A DNA stretch of 64,000 bases from Holophagaceae bacterium (GTDB lineage: Bacteria > Acidobacteriota > Holophagae > Holophagales > Holophagaceae): the NCBI GenBank assembly GCA_016720465.1, contig JADKKO010000004.1:1550001-1614000 (forward strand), read 5' to 3'. The notes below the pieces were generated by a model. It saw only the letters and a list, made by a program, of their open reading frames with translations. It had not been told where the DNA came from and made no database searches. The position numbers were made by a program, and so were the translations under genes. Below, piece by piece: positions 16,973 through 25,426 of the stretch (positions within the stretch are counted from its first letter, which is position 1; each line of letters opens with the position of its first letter).

Positions 16973-16996
16973 GGCCGCCCACAAGGCGGCCTTTTT
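16973..16996 (+). terminator. intrinsic terminator of the tRNA-Val gene
   Basis: GGCCGCC pairs with GGCGGCC, followed by TTTTT, starting 4 nt after the tRNA 3' end. Confidence 0.85.
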
Positions 16997-17099
16997 GTTG
17001 CGGGCGCTCCCGAACCGCCTCGGCGGTTACTCGGTCGGTGTGGGGCCCCGCTGCGCGCGCAGTGCGCGCTTCGCGACCCACATCCTCACTCACCGCCAT

Positions 17100-18935
17100 T
17101 CACTCCACGGTCACGCTCTTGGCGAGGTTGCGGGGCTGGTCCACATCGCAGCCGCGCAGCACGGCGATGTGGTAGGCGAGCAGTTGAAGCGGAACGACAT
17201 AGAGGATCGGAGCGAGCCAGGGGCGCACGTCGGGGAGATGGATCACGTCCTCGGCGATGTGGTCCAGGCCTGTGTCGCCATCGGTGGCGAGGGCGAGGAT
17301 GCGGCCGTCCCGGGCGGCGGCTTCCTGCAAGTTGGAGAGCGTCTTCTCGCGGTGGGCGTCCCTGGGCATGAGCGCCACGATGGGCAGGTGGCTATCGATC
17401 AGGGCGATGGGACCGTGCTTCATTTCGCCGGCCGGGTAGCCTTCCGCGTGGATGTAGGAAATCTCCTTGAGCTTCAGCGCGCCTTCCAGGGCGATGGGGT
17501 AGAGCGGCCCCCGGGCCAGATATAGGAAGTCCTTGGCCTCGCGCCAGTCCTGGGCCCACTTCGCGATCTGCGGCTCCAGGCTGTTGATGCGCTCCAGCAA
17601 GGCGGGCAATTCCCTGAGGCCCTGGATCAGTTCGGAACGCAGGCCGGGATCAAGCGTGCCCTTCGCTTCGCCGATGCGCATCGCCAGGAGCAGGAGCACG
17701 CTCAATTGGGTCGTGAAGGCCTTGGTGGAGGCCACGCCGATCTCCGGGCCCGCGTGGGTCAGCAGGATCGCTTCGGCCTGGCGCACGGCGGTGGAGCCCT
17801 GCGCGTTGCAGATGGCCAGGGTCCGCGCCCCGCGGGAGGCGGCCTCCTTCAGCGCCGCCAAGGTATCCGCGGTCTCGCCGCTTTGGGTGATGCCGATGGC
17901 CAGCGTATTGGGCGGCACGATGGGATCGCGGTAGCGGTATTCCGAAGCGTAGTCGATGTCCACGCCGATACGCGCCAGTTGCTCCAGATAGAATTTGCCC
18001 ACGAGCCCTGCGTGCCAGCTGGTGCCGCAGGCCACGATGGAGATCCGGTCGAAGCCCCGGAGCTGCTCGGTGGTGAAGGGCAGGTCCAGTTGGATGGGTT
18101 CGGAGTCCTCGATGGGCAGGCGGTTCAGCAGCGTGTTCGAGAGGGCCTGGGGCTGCTCGAAGATCTCCTTCTGCATGAAGTGCTTGAAGCCGCCCTTCTC
18201 GGCCGCCACCGGATCGAAGGGGACCGAGTGCACGGCGCGCGGAACCTCGCTTCCATCCAGGCGGAAGATCCGGGCGCCGGAGCGCGTGATCTCCGCCAGA
18301 TCGCCATCTTCGAGGTAGATGACCTGCCTCGTGTGGCGCAGCAGGGGCACCACATCCGAAGCCAGGAACGTCTCGCCTTCGCCCAGCCCGATGACCAAGG
18401 GCGGGCCGCTGCGGGCCACCAGGATCCGCCCGGGATCATCCGCGTGGAGGCAGGCCAGGGCGTAGATGCCGCGCATCTTCCCGACCGCGGCGCGGAAGGC
18501 GCCTGCGAATCCCAGGCCGCCCCTCATCAGGCAGGACACCATCATCGGAAAACATTCCGTATCGGTTTCGGTGATGAAGGAAAAGCCCGCGGTTTTCAAC
18601 TCCGCCCGCAGTTCCAGGAAATTCTCGAAGATGCCGTTGTGCACCGCCACCACCTTGCCGTCATTGCTGCAATGGGGGTGGGCGTTCTCCTCGGTGGGCC
18701 GGCCATGGGTGGCCCACCGGGTGTGGCCGATGCCCAGGGGCGCCGCGTCCTTGAGGTCGATCTTGGCCTGGAGGTTGATGAGCTTGCCGCTGGCCCGCGT
18801 GATGCGGAAGGTCCCGTCGCCCGGGACCAGCGCCACGCCGGCGCTGTCATAGCCGCGGTATTCCAACGCGCGCAGTCCGTCCACCAGGATGGCCGCCGCG
18901 CCCTGCTGGCCGATGTATCCCACGATGCCGCACAT
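17100..18935 (-). CDS. glmS: glutamine--fructose-6-phosphate aminotransferase (isomerizing)
   Basis: GlmS makes glucosamine-6-phosphate from fructose-6-phosphate and glutamine, the entry to peptidoglycan and LPS amino sugars. The N-terminal glutaminase domain starts MCGIVGYIGQ with the nucleophile Cys next to Met1; GHTRWATHG and HNGIFEN follow. Two SIS domains (about 290-430 and 460-600) contain ACGTSWHAG and ITQSGETADT. The C-terminus DQPRNLAKSVTVE is the conserved tail. Length 611 aa is standard. ATG at 18935 follows GGAGG; the open frame further upstream is not coding. Confidence 0.97.
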   Translation of the reverse strand: MCGIVGYIGQQGAAAILVDGLRALEYRGYDSAGVALVPGDGTFRITRASGKLINLQAKIDLKDAAPLGIGHTRWATHGRPTEENAHPHCSNDGKVVAVHNGIFENFLELRAELKTAGFSFITETDTECFPMMVSCLMRGGLGFAGAFRAAVGKMRGIYALACLHADDPGRILVARSGPPLVIGLGEGETFLASDVVPLLRHTRQVIYLEDGDLAEITRSGARIFRLDGSEVPRAVHSVPFDPVAAEKGGFKHFMQKEIFEQPQALSNTLLNRLPIEDSEPIQLDLPFTTEQLRGFDRISIVACGTSWHAGLVGKFYLEQLARIGVDIDYASEYRYRDPIVPPNTLAIGITQSGETADTLAALKEAASRGARTLAICNAQGSTAVRQAEAILLTHAGPEIGVASTKAFTTQLSVLLLLAMRIGEAKGTLDPGLRSELIQGLRELPALLERINSLEPQIAKWAQDWREAKDFLYLARGPLYPIALEGALKLKEISYIHAEGYPAGEMKHGPIALIDSHLPIVALMPRDAHREKTLSNLQEAAARDGRILALATDGDTGLDHIAEDVIHLPDVRPWLAPILYVVPLQLLAYHIAVLRGCDVDQPRNLAKSVTVE

Positions 18936-19157
18936 GCCGCCTCCGATCCTTGGACTACCGAAAGCTAACGCATCGGAGCGGCGCCTCCAAGGTGGTGAAA
19001 TCGCATCAGGGTGTGTCTTTCCGCTGGACCACACCTGTGGCGGGCTGCCCAGGCCGCGCCGTGGATGCCCGTTTCCCCGCTTCCGGATTGGGGATAGGCG
19101 CCTGGGTAGGAATGCGGAAGAATACGGGGCGGTGATCACCTCCATGGGAGTCCGGCC

Positions 19158-19877
19158 ATGTACGAACTGGAACCTCGCAAATCCGCTTCGCCCTGGAAAT
19201 GGGTCCTGCTGGGCTGCGGCCTGGCTCTCGTTCTGGGCATCGGCATCGTCGCGGCCCTGGGGTACGGCACCTACCGCTGGGGCAAATCCGTGGAAGCCAG
19301 CATGAAGGATCCGGCCACCCGCGAAGCGGAGGTCCGCCGGGTACTGGGCTGCGCTGAACTCCCCAAGGGCTACTATGCGGTGGCGGCCATCTCCATCCCC
19401 TTCATCATGGACATGGCGGTGCTGTCCGACCAGCCGCCGAAACCCGGCGGCCACCCGGGCACCATGGGCGAGCGCGGGCTGATCTTCATGCGGATCCTCA
19501 CCCTGGGCAAGCAGAAGCAGGACGTGGAGGACTACTTCGAAGGCCGCAGCCAGGACGCCGAGCCCCTGCGCCGGAGCGGCATCCACATCGACTCCTCGGA
19601 AGTGCTCAAGCGCGGGGTGCTGGAAGCCAAGGGCGCCAACCCGCGGCTGCGCTTCCTGGTGCAGCGGGGCAGCCTGAGCCAAAGCGGCAGGCGCTCCCAG
19701 GGCCTCATCACGATTGTCCTGCCCGCCTGCCCATCCAAGGACAAGCAGACCATGGTCATCTGGGCCGGGCCCGATCCCAGCTCCGGGGGGGCCTTGGATC
19801 CGGCCCAACTATCCGGCACCGTGGCCGACGAAGGCGCCATCGCCGAGATGATGGGCCTGTTCAAGCTCTGTGAATAG
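19158..19877 (+). CDS. membrane-anchored protein of unknown function
   Basis: I do not recognise the family. The 239-residue protein has a short cytoplasmic N-terminus, one transmembrane segment at about residues 14-40 (WVLLGCGLALVLGIGIVAAL) and a soluble outer domain of about 195 residues. That domain has a few cysteines (in LGCAELP, PACPSK and the C-terminal LCE) that could pair outside the cytoplasm. It faces the TlpA-like gene tail to tail with 9 nt between. Confidence 0.7.
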   Translation: MYELEPRKSASPWKWVLLGCGLALVLGIGIVAALGYGTYRWGKSVEASMKDPATREAEVRRVLGCAELPKGYYAVAAISIPFIMDMAVLSDQPPKPGGHPGTMGERGLIFMRILTLGKQKQDVEDYFEGRSQDAEPLRRSGIHIDSSEVLKRGVLEAKGANPRLRFLVQRGSLSQSGRRSQGLITIVLPACPSKDKQTMVIWAGPDPSSGGALDPAQLSGTVADEGAIAEMMGLFKLCE

Positions 19878-19886
19878 TGATGAGGA

Positions 19887-20354
19887 TCAAGGTTCCCGGA
19901 TCGCAGCCCGAAGGGCCGCCTCGATCTTGCGGGAGCTGCGCAGGGCAATCTCCTCCCTGAGCCTGCCCTGCCGATCGATCACGTAGGTTCTGGGAAGCTG
20001 GATGAATCCGCCCAGCGGTTCGGAAAAGGAACTCAACCGGGCGGGAAGGCTCCACCGCAGCGCCAGATCCGGATGGTCCTTCATGAAGGCGAGGACATCC
20101 CGCGACCCTCCGGCATCCAAGGCCACTGCCAGAACGGTGAAGGTGGAATCCTCCCTGCGTTGAAGTCTGGCTAATTCCTCCAGCGTGCCCATGCGATATC
20201 CGCGCTGGGTGTTCCAGGCGTGGAGCAGCACGATCTTCCCCTTCGATTTAAACACCCCCACGAGGCGCGCGGTGCCGGCGAGACTGGGCCTGGGAGCGGT
20301 GTTTCGGTTCCTCAAGGGCGGCTTCTGGCCGTTGGGATTCCGGTAGCCGCCCAC
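19887..20354 (-). CDS. TlpA/thioredoxin-like protein lacking the CXXC pair
   Basis: The fold reads as a TlpA/AhpC-TSA-type thioredoxin: KGKIVLLHAWNTQRGYR, then a helix MGTLEELARLQ, and later PRTYVIDRQGRL with the cis-Pro. At the CXXC position this protein has R51-G-Y-R54, so both redox cysteines are missing and it cannot act as a classical thiol oxidoreductase. There is no convincing signal peptide. The start is GTG at 20354, 7 nt after the FlhG-like stop, which suggests an operon. A structural or binding role is possible. Confidence 0.7.
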   Translation of the reverse strand: MGGYRNPNGQKPPLRNRNTAPRPSLAGTARLVGVFKSKGKIVLLHAWNTQRGYRMGTLEELARLQRREDSTFTVLAVALDAGGSRDVLAFMKDHPDLALRWSLPARLSSFSEPLGGFIQLPRTYVIDRQGRLREEIALRSSRKIEAALRAAIREP

Positions 20355-20361
20355 CCCCGGC

Positions 20362-21144
20362 TCATACCCCCACCCGCTCCGCCAGGCTCTCCGCCATGTG
20401 GCGGAGCGCGGTGCCGGCGGGGCTGCTGGGATAGAGGTCCACGACGCTGCGCTGCTCGCGGACGGCCTGGAGCAGGTGGCGGTCCGAGGGAACGAGGCCC
20501 AGGATTTCCAGGTCCTTCCCGAGGAAATGCTGCGCGGCGGCCCGGAGCTGGTCCGCGGCCTCGGTGGCCTCCTCCAGGCTCTGGGCGTTGTTGATCACCA
20601 TGTGGACGGCCTTGCCGGGTTCGCGGAGGTGGAGCACCTTCAGCATCGCGTAGGCATCGAGCAGGCTGGTGGGTTCCGGCGTGGAGACGATGACGACTTC
20701 CTGGGCCGCGGCCAGCATCTTCAGCACGGCATCATGGATGCCCGCGGCGGTGTCGATGAACAGCCAGTCGGCATCCTCGCAAACCCGTTGCAGGCTTTGC
20801 GTGAGCCTCAGCTCCGAGGCCGGGTCCAGGTGGGACAGCTCGTGGATGCCGCTGCTGGTGGGGATGACGCGGATGCTTTCGCCACCGGCCACCGGTGAAT
20901 CCAGCATCACCTCTTCCATCATTTTTTCGCCCTTCAGCACATGCTCCAGGGTGTGTTTGGGCGTGAGCCCCAACAGCACATCCAGGTTGGCCAGTCCGAA
21001 ATTGGCATCCAGCACGACGACTTTTTGGCCGGCCTTCGCGAAGGCCGTCGCCAGGCCTGCCACGACATTGGTCTTGCCCACGCCGCCCTTGCCGCTGGTC
21101 ACCGCGACCACCCGGGCGCGAAATGGAGAAAACGTCACGGTCAT
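20362..21144 (-). CDS. MinD/ParA-family ATPase, FlhG (YlxH)-like
   Basis: Deviant Walker A motif SGKGGVGKTN near the start, followed by VVLDANFGLANLDVLLGL, LFIDTAAGIHD and VSTPEPTSLLDAYAM. The stretch TPKHTLEHVLKGE resembles FlhG/YlxH proteins, which set flagellar number with FlhF, more than cell-division MinD. No flagellar gene lies nearby, so another polar or positioning role cannot be excluded. ATG at 21144 is used; a TTG at 21162 is the alternative, and neither has a clear ribosome-binding site. The C-terminus lacks an obvious MinD-like membrane-targeting helix. Confidence 0.8.
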   Translation of the reverse strand: MTVTFSPFRARVVAVTSGKGGVGKTNVVAGLATAFAKAGQKVVVLDANFGLANLDVLLGLTPKHTLEHVLKGEKMMEEVMLDSPVAGGESIRVIPTSSGIHELSHLDPASELRLTQSLQRVCEDADWLFIDTAAGIHDAVLKMLAAAQEVVIVSTPEPTSLLDAYAMLKVLHLREPGKAVHMVINNAQSLEEATEAADQLRAAAQHFLGKDLEILGLVPSDRHLLQAVREQRSVVDLYPSSPAGTALRHMAESLAERVGV

Positions 21145-21333
21145 ATCAAGGCCGGCAGCCAAGCGCGCCCGGAGCCGCCGCCCAGCTACCCCGTGCGGGA
21201 TCCATCGTCAGGTTCGGAAAGGCCAAGGTCGGCATGTTGACACCAAGCCCGTGGTAGGGCGAGGAGGATGCCAAATGGGTGATGGGTTGTGGGCGGTGGG
21301 TCGGGGTCGGAAAAGCGAGGCCCAATCACCACG

Positions 21334-21398
21334 TCGAAGGTCGAGAGTCGGGGGTCGAGAGTCGAGAGTCGAGAGTCGAGAGTCGAGGGTCGAGAGTC
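21334..21398. repeat. 7-bp tandem repeat (GAGAGTC)
   Basis: About eight to nine copies of a GAGAGTC-type heptamer, some changed to GGGGGTC or GAGGGTC, lie in the gap between the FlhG-like gene and yraN (21145-21432). The rest of that gap shows nothing else. Confidence 0.85.
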
Positions 21399-21432
21399 AA
21401 CCGTGGAATAATGGCCACGCTCGGCTCACCGC

Positions 21433-21813
21433 TTACCGCCTCCCGAGTGCTTCCCACCGCTCGGGCGGGTGGAAACGGCAGCGCCATCCGGCCCAACTGA
21501 CCCGTTGGAAGGAAATGGCTCCGGGCCAGGGCACCCGGTCGAGGAAGCGGCTCAGCGCCATTTGCAGGCGCAGGCGCTGTTCATGGGTCAAGGCCATGTC
21601 ACCACCCACCCAGGCGCCGGGTTTCCGGGCTTTCACCTCCAGCAGCCGGAGCTCATCCCCCCGGCCCACGAGCAGATCCAGTTCGAAACGCCCGGATTTC
21701 AGCTCCCAGGCCACCAGATCCCATCCGCGCAGCCAGAGCAGCCAGAGCGTCAGCCGCTCGCAACGGCGCCCCCAAGTGCGGGCGGTCCTGCCTTTTTCGG
21801 TCACTGAACCCAT
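21433..21813 (-). CDS. yraN: YraN/UPF0102-family nuclease-like protein
   Basis: The 126-residue protein has the RecB-like nuclease core of UPF0102: GRRCERLTLWLLWLRGW, then FELDLLVGRGDELRLLEVKAR with Asp, Glu and Lys at the active-site positions. The family is linked to Holliday-junction-like nucleic-acid processing, but its role is not settled. ATG at 21813 is preceded by AAGGCGAG; the reading frame continues upstream without coding character. Confidence 0.85.
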   Translation of the reverse strand: MGSVTEKGRTARTWGRRCERLTLWLLWLRGWDLVAWELKSGRFELDLLVGRGDELRLLEVKARKPGAWVGGDMALTHEQRLRLQMALSRFLDRVPWPGAISFQRVSWAGWRCRFHPPERWEALGRR

Positions 21814-22063
21814 GGCTCGCCTTGAAGGATGTGGGGATTGGATGAGCCAACCATAGCGCACTTCAGGGCCGGTTTTTTGGTGCCGTTCGCCTGGATCCAC
21901 AAGGAAATCGCGGGCTGTGATGCATGGCACAAGAATCCGCCGATTCGACGCGGACCGCCCATTCCAACTATCCTTCGAAGAGCGGTTATAGCCATTTTGA
22001 AGTCCGTTCACTACCCTGGATGGAAAATCGACGACAACAATCCAGAAACTTCTAGGTGAAAAG

Positions 22064-23308
22064 ATGGACCCACTGCCCTTGGTCGCCTGCGATATTCCGG
22101 TTCCCGCCAAGAGCGGGCGGCAGGCGAACCTGTTCGACAAGTGCCTGCAATTCACCCGCGCCGACGAATTGAAGGCCCTGGGCAGCTATCCCTACCACCG
22201 GGTCATCGAGAACGGGCAGAACACCGAAGTCCAGGTCAACGGCCGGAAAATGTTGATGCTCGGCTCCAATTCCTACCTGGAGCTGACCACCCACCCGCGG
22301 ATCAAGGCCAGATCGATGGAGGCCATCCAGCAGTACGGCAGCGGCTGCGCGGGGTCGCGCTTCCTGAACGGCACCCTGCCCATCCACCTGGAACTGGAAC
22401 GGCGGCTCGCGGATCTCGTGGGCAAGGAAGCCGCATTGGTCTACCCGACGGGCTTCCAGACCAACACGGGGGTCATCTCCACCCTGGTCCAGAGCGGCGA
22501 ATACATCATCTCCGACAAGCTCAACCATGCCTGCATCGTGGATGGCTGCGTGCTTTCCCCCGGAAAGATGGTCAGGTACAGCCACAACGATATGGTGGAC
22601 TTGGAAGACAAGCTCTCCAAGCTTCCGAGGGATGCCGGAAAGCTCATCGTCACGGACGGCGTCTTCTCTATGGAGGGGGACATCTGCAACCTGCCGGAAA
22701 TCGTGCGGTTGGCGAAGAAATACGGGGCCCAGGTGATGGTGGATGACGCCCATGGCCTGGGCGTCCTGGGACCGGGCGGGGCAGGCACGGCGGCCCATTT
22801 CGAGCTCACGGACGGAGTGGACCTGATCATGGGGACCTTTTCCAAGTCCCTCGCGGCCATCGGAGGCTTCATCGCCAGCAGCGAGCGGGTCATCAACTAC
22901 CTGATGCACACCTCCCGCCCCTTCATTTTTTCGGCTTCGGCGGCTCCCGCCAGCGTCGCGGCGGTGCTCGCGGCCCTGGATGTCATGCAGGAAGAACCCG
23001 ACCGGTTGGAACGGCTGTGGCGGAACACGGCCTTCATGAAACAGGGACTGGACGACCTCGGTTTCGACACCGGCGATTCCGCAACGCCGATCATTCCCGT
23101 TCTCATGGGCGACTTCGACCGCTGCTTCCAGGTCTGGCAGTTCATGCAGGCAGAGGGAATCTTCGTCAACCCCATCGTCCCTCCCGGGGTTCCGCCCAAC
23201 CGCTGCATGATCCGGGTCTCGGTCACGGCCGGCCACTCCCTGGAACAATTGACCTGGGCGCTGGAGAAGTTCTCGGAAGCGGGCCGCCGCTTTGGCCTGA
23301 CCCAGTAG
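22064..23308 (+). CDS. spt: serine palmitoyltransferase-like alpha-oxoamine synthase
   Basis: PLP enzyme of the alpha-oxoamine synthase family (SPT, KBL, BioF, HemA), 414 residues. The PLP lysine is K261 in TFSKSLAAIGG, with DDAHGLGVLG (D228, H230) and NHACIVDG (H155) completing the cofactor site. The segment YGSGCAGSRFLNGTLPIH is typical of SPT and KBL rather than BioF. On sequence alone glycine C-acetyltransferase is possible, but no threonine dehydrogenase follows. The next three genes fit ceramide synthesis, so I call it serine palmitoyltransferase, condensing serine with an acyl thioester to 3-oxosphinganine. RBS AGGTGAAAAG precedes ATG 22064; bCerS follows after 6 nt. Confidence 0.8.
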   Translation: MDPLPLVACDIPVPAKSGRQANLFDKCLQFTRADELKALGSYPYHRVIENGQNTEVQVNGRKMLMLGSNSYLELTTHPRIKARSMEAIQQYGSGCAGSRFLNGTLPIHLELERRLADLVGKEAALVYPTGFQTNTGVISTLVQSGEYIISDKLNHACIVDGCVLSPGKMVRYSHNDMVDLEDKLSKLPRDAGKLIVTDGVFSMEGDICNLPEIVRLAKKYGAQVMVDDAHGLGVLGPGGAGTAAHFELTDGVDLIMGTFSKSLAAIGGFIASSERVINYLMHTSRPFIFSASAAPASVAAVLAALDVMQEEPDRLERLWRNTAFMKQGLDDLGFDTGDSATPIIPVLMGDFDRCFQVWQFMQAEGIFVNPIVPPGVPPNRCMIRVSVTAGHSLEQLTWALEKFSEAGRRFGLTQ

Positions 23309-23314
23309 CCGGGC

Positions 23315-24445
23315 ATGGAAAATAGTCTGAGCATCCATCCGGTCACCGGGGCTTCGGATGTGGAAGCATTTATCCGTTTTCCCTTCGGTCTATACCGAGA
23401 CTACCCGCACTGGGTTCCGCCACTGCTCCTGGAGCGGCGCGAATTCCTGGACCCGGCCAAGAATCCGGTGTTCGAGTATGCCAAGATCCAGCTTTTCATG
23501 GCTTTCCGTGGATCCGAGGTGGCGGGGACCATCGCCGCGATCTGCAACAACCGCTACGGCGAATTCCATCCAGAGGACCGGAATGTCGGATTTTTCGGTC
23601 TTTTTGAATCCATCCAGGACCAGGAAGTCGCCCAGGCGCTGCTCCAGGCCGCGGCGGATTGGCTCCGGAAGGAAGGGAAGACGGTCCTGAGGGGGCCCGT
23701 GAATTTCACGACCAATGACATCGTGGGCCTCCTGGTGGATGGCTTCGAGGACGACCCGGCGATCCTCATGCCTTACAACCCTGCCTATTACGGCAGCCTC
23801 ATGGAAGGCGCGGGATTAACCAAGGTCAAAGACCTGTTTGCCTTCACCCTGGCGGAGCGGGACTACAAAGGCCAGCTGGACGGAGTGGCCGCCAGGCTGG
23901 AGAAACGCGGGCATGTGAAGATCCGCCCCGTGGAGCTGGGGCGCTGGACCGAGGAACTGGAATTCGTCCGCAGCTGCTACAACGTGGCCTGGGCGAAGAA
24001 CTGGGGTTTCGTTCCGTGGACCGACCGGGAATTGGCTTTCATCGCCAAGGAATTGAAACCCCTCATCGATCCGCGCCTCGCCTTCGTCGCCGAGGTGGAT
24101 GGAAAGTCCGCCGGATTCTGCATTTCCGTCCCGGACGCCAACCAGGCCATCAAACTGGCTCGGGGCCGCCTGCTGCCCTTCGGGCTCCTCAAGCTCCTCT
24201 GGAAGCTGAAAGTGAGCAAATGCACTCGGCTGCGCACCATCGCCATGGGCGTGCTGCCGGAGCATCGGAGGCGGGGCATCGATGCGATCCTGGTGCACCA
24301 CCTCGTCCGCCAATCCGTGGCCTACGGCTGCCCCGTGTCGGAGATGGGCTGGATCCTGGAGGACAATGAGCCGATGCTCAGCGCCCTGCGCCAGATCGGC
24401 GCGCAGAAAACGAAGACCTACCGCGTCTACGATCGCGCACTATAA
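23315..24445 (+). CDS. bcerS: GNAT-fold acyltransferase resembling bacterial ceramide synthase
   Basis: The 376-residue protein begins with a pattern (F-GLYRDYPHWVPPLLLERREFLDP-KNPVFE) shared, from memory, by the bCerS group of Caulobacter (CCNA_01212). It continues with VGFFGLFES, LRGPVNFTTNDIVGLLVDGF and a second, GNAT-like half carrying TIAMGVLPEHRRRGI, the acyl-CoA binding loop. bCerS N-acylates a sphingoid base; eukaryotic ceramide synthase is unrelated. It is placed between the SPT-like gene (6 nt upstream) and a reductase (3 nt downstream), which supports the assignment. A different lipid N- or O-acyltransferase remains possible. Confidence 0.75.
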   Translation: MENSLSIHPVTGASDVEAFIRFPFGLYRDYPHWVPPLLLERREFLDPAKNPVFEYAKIQLFMAFRGSEVAGTIAAICNNRYGEFHPEDRNVGFFGLFESIQDQEVAQALLQAAADWLRKEGKTVLRGPVNFTTNDIVGLLVDGFEDDPAILMPYNPAYYGSLMEGAGLTKVKDLFAFTLAERDYKGQLDGVAARLEKRGHVKIRPVELGRWTEELEFVRSCYNVAWAKNWGFVPWTDRELAFIAKELKPLIDPRLAFVAEVDGKSAGFCISVPDANQAIKLARGRLLPFGLLKLLWKLKVSKCTRLRTIAMGVLPEHRRRGIDAILVHHLVRQSVAYGCPVSEMGWILEDNEPMLSALRQIGAQKTKTYRVYDRAL

Positions 24446-24448
24446 CCC

Positions 24449-25426
24449 ATGCTCGCGCTCGTCACCGGAGGCCAGGGATTCATCGGATCGCACCTCTGCG
24501 AGAGGCTGGTCCAGGCAGGCCACCGGGTCCGCGTGCTCGCCCGCCCATCCAGCGATCTCACCCACCTGCAAGGGCTTCCGGTGGAGGTGGTCCGTGGCGA
24601 TCTGGCCGGTGAAGAGCCCCTCGCCCCGGCCGTCGAGGGCGTGGACTGGGTCTTCCATCTCGCCGGCGCGCTCAAGGGATTCCGCCAGGAGGATCTGCTC
24701 CGAGTGAACCGGGGCGGGACGGAGCGTCTACTCGATGCCTGCCAGCTCCATGCGCCCGGCCTCTCCCGCTTTGTCCTGGTGTCCAGCCTGGCGGCCGCAG
24801 GGCCTAGCCCGGGAGGATTGGCCGCTGCGGCCGAGGAGGCCAGTCCCCGGCCTTTGACCTGGTACGGCCAAAGCAAGCTGGAGGCGGAAACGGTGGTCCA
24901 AACTTCCGGCCTTCCCTTCACCATCCTCCGGCCCCCGATCGTCTTCGGGCCCCGGGACCGGGATGTCCTCAGCTATTTCCAGATCGCCCAGAGGGGTCTG
25001 CTCCCGGTGCCGGGCCGCCGGGACCGGTACTATTCCCTGGTGTTCGCGCCGGACCTGGCTGGAGGGATTCTGCGCGCTGCCGAATCACCAGCGGCCGCCT
25101 CGGAGATCTTCAACCTCACGGGCGCCGAAGTGGTGGCCTGGTCGGAGCTTGGCCATAGGATTTCCACCGCGCTCGGTGTCCGGGGCCGGGTCCTCCGCCT
25201 TCCGGAATTCGCCATCCAAGCTTCCGGGAGGATGGCGGATCTCGCGGCGCGCCTGCGGGGGGCTCCCCAGATCTTCAGCTCCCAGAAGGTGATCGAGATG
25301 CTCGCCCCGGCCTGGGTCGCGGATCCCGGGAAGGCGCAGCGGATGCTCGGATGGAGCGCGCCGACCCCGCTCGACGAAGGCCTGGCCCTGACCGTGCGTT
25401 GGTACCGCTCCCATGGCTGGCTCTGA
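24449..25426 (+). CDS. cerR: NAD-dependent epimerase/reductase, probable ceramide reductase
   Basis: Extended short-chain dehydrogenase. The dinucleotide motif TGGQGFIGS is at residues 6-14, and the catalytic YxxxK is Y139-GQS-K143 with serines at 112-113. In Caulobacter an NAD-epimerase-like protein (CerR) reduces the 3-oxo group of oxidised ceramide. The position directly behind the bCerS-like gene, with a 3-nt gap, suggests the same step here. Without that context it would be annotated only as an NAD(P)-dependent sugar- or steroid-type epimerase. The 3' end overlaps or abuts the PAP2 gene. Confidence 0.75.
   Translation: MLALVTGGQGFIGSHLCERLVQAGHRVRVLARPSSDLTHLQGLPVEVVRGDLAGEEPLAPAVEGVDWVFHLAGALKGFRQEDLLRVNRGGTERLLDACQLHAPGLSRFVLVSSLAAAGPSPGGLAAAAEEASPRPLTWYGQSKLEAETVVQTSGLPFTILRPPIVFGPRDRDVLSYFQIAQRGLLPVPGRRDRYYSLVFAPDLAGGILRAAESPAAASEIFNLTGAEVVAWSELGHRISTALGVRGRVLRLPEFAIQASGRMADLAARLRGAPQIFSSQKVIEMLAPAWVADPGKAQRMLGWSAPTPLDEGLALTVRWYRSHGWL

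Noticed and set aside
21334..21398. Short repeat considered as a CRISPR remnant
   Set aside because: A 7-bp unit without spacers is a minisatellite.
22064..23308. bioF (8-amino-7-oxononanoate synthase) because bioB is in the window
   Set aside because: bioB is 11 kb away in another direction, and the downstream acyltransferase, reductase and PAP2 genes fit ceramide synthesis.
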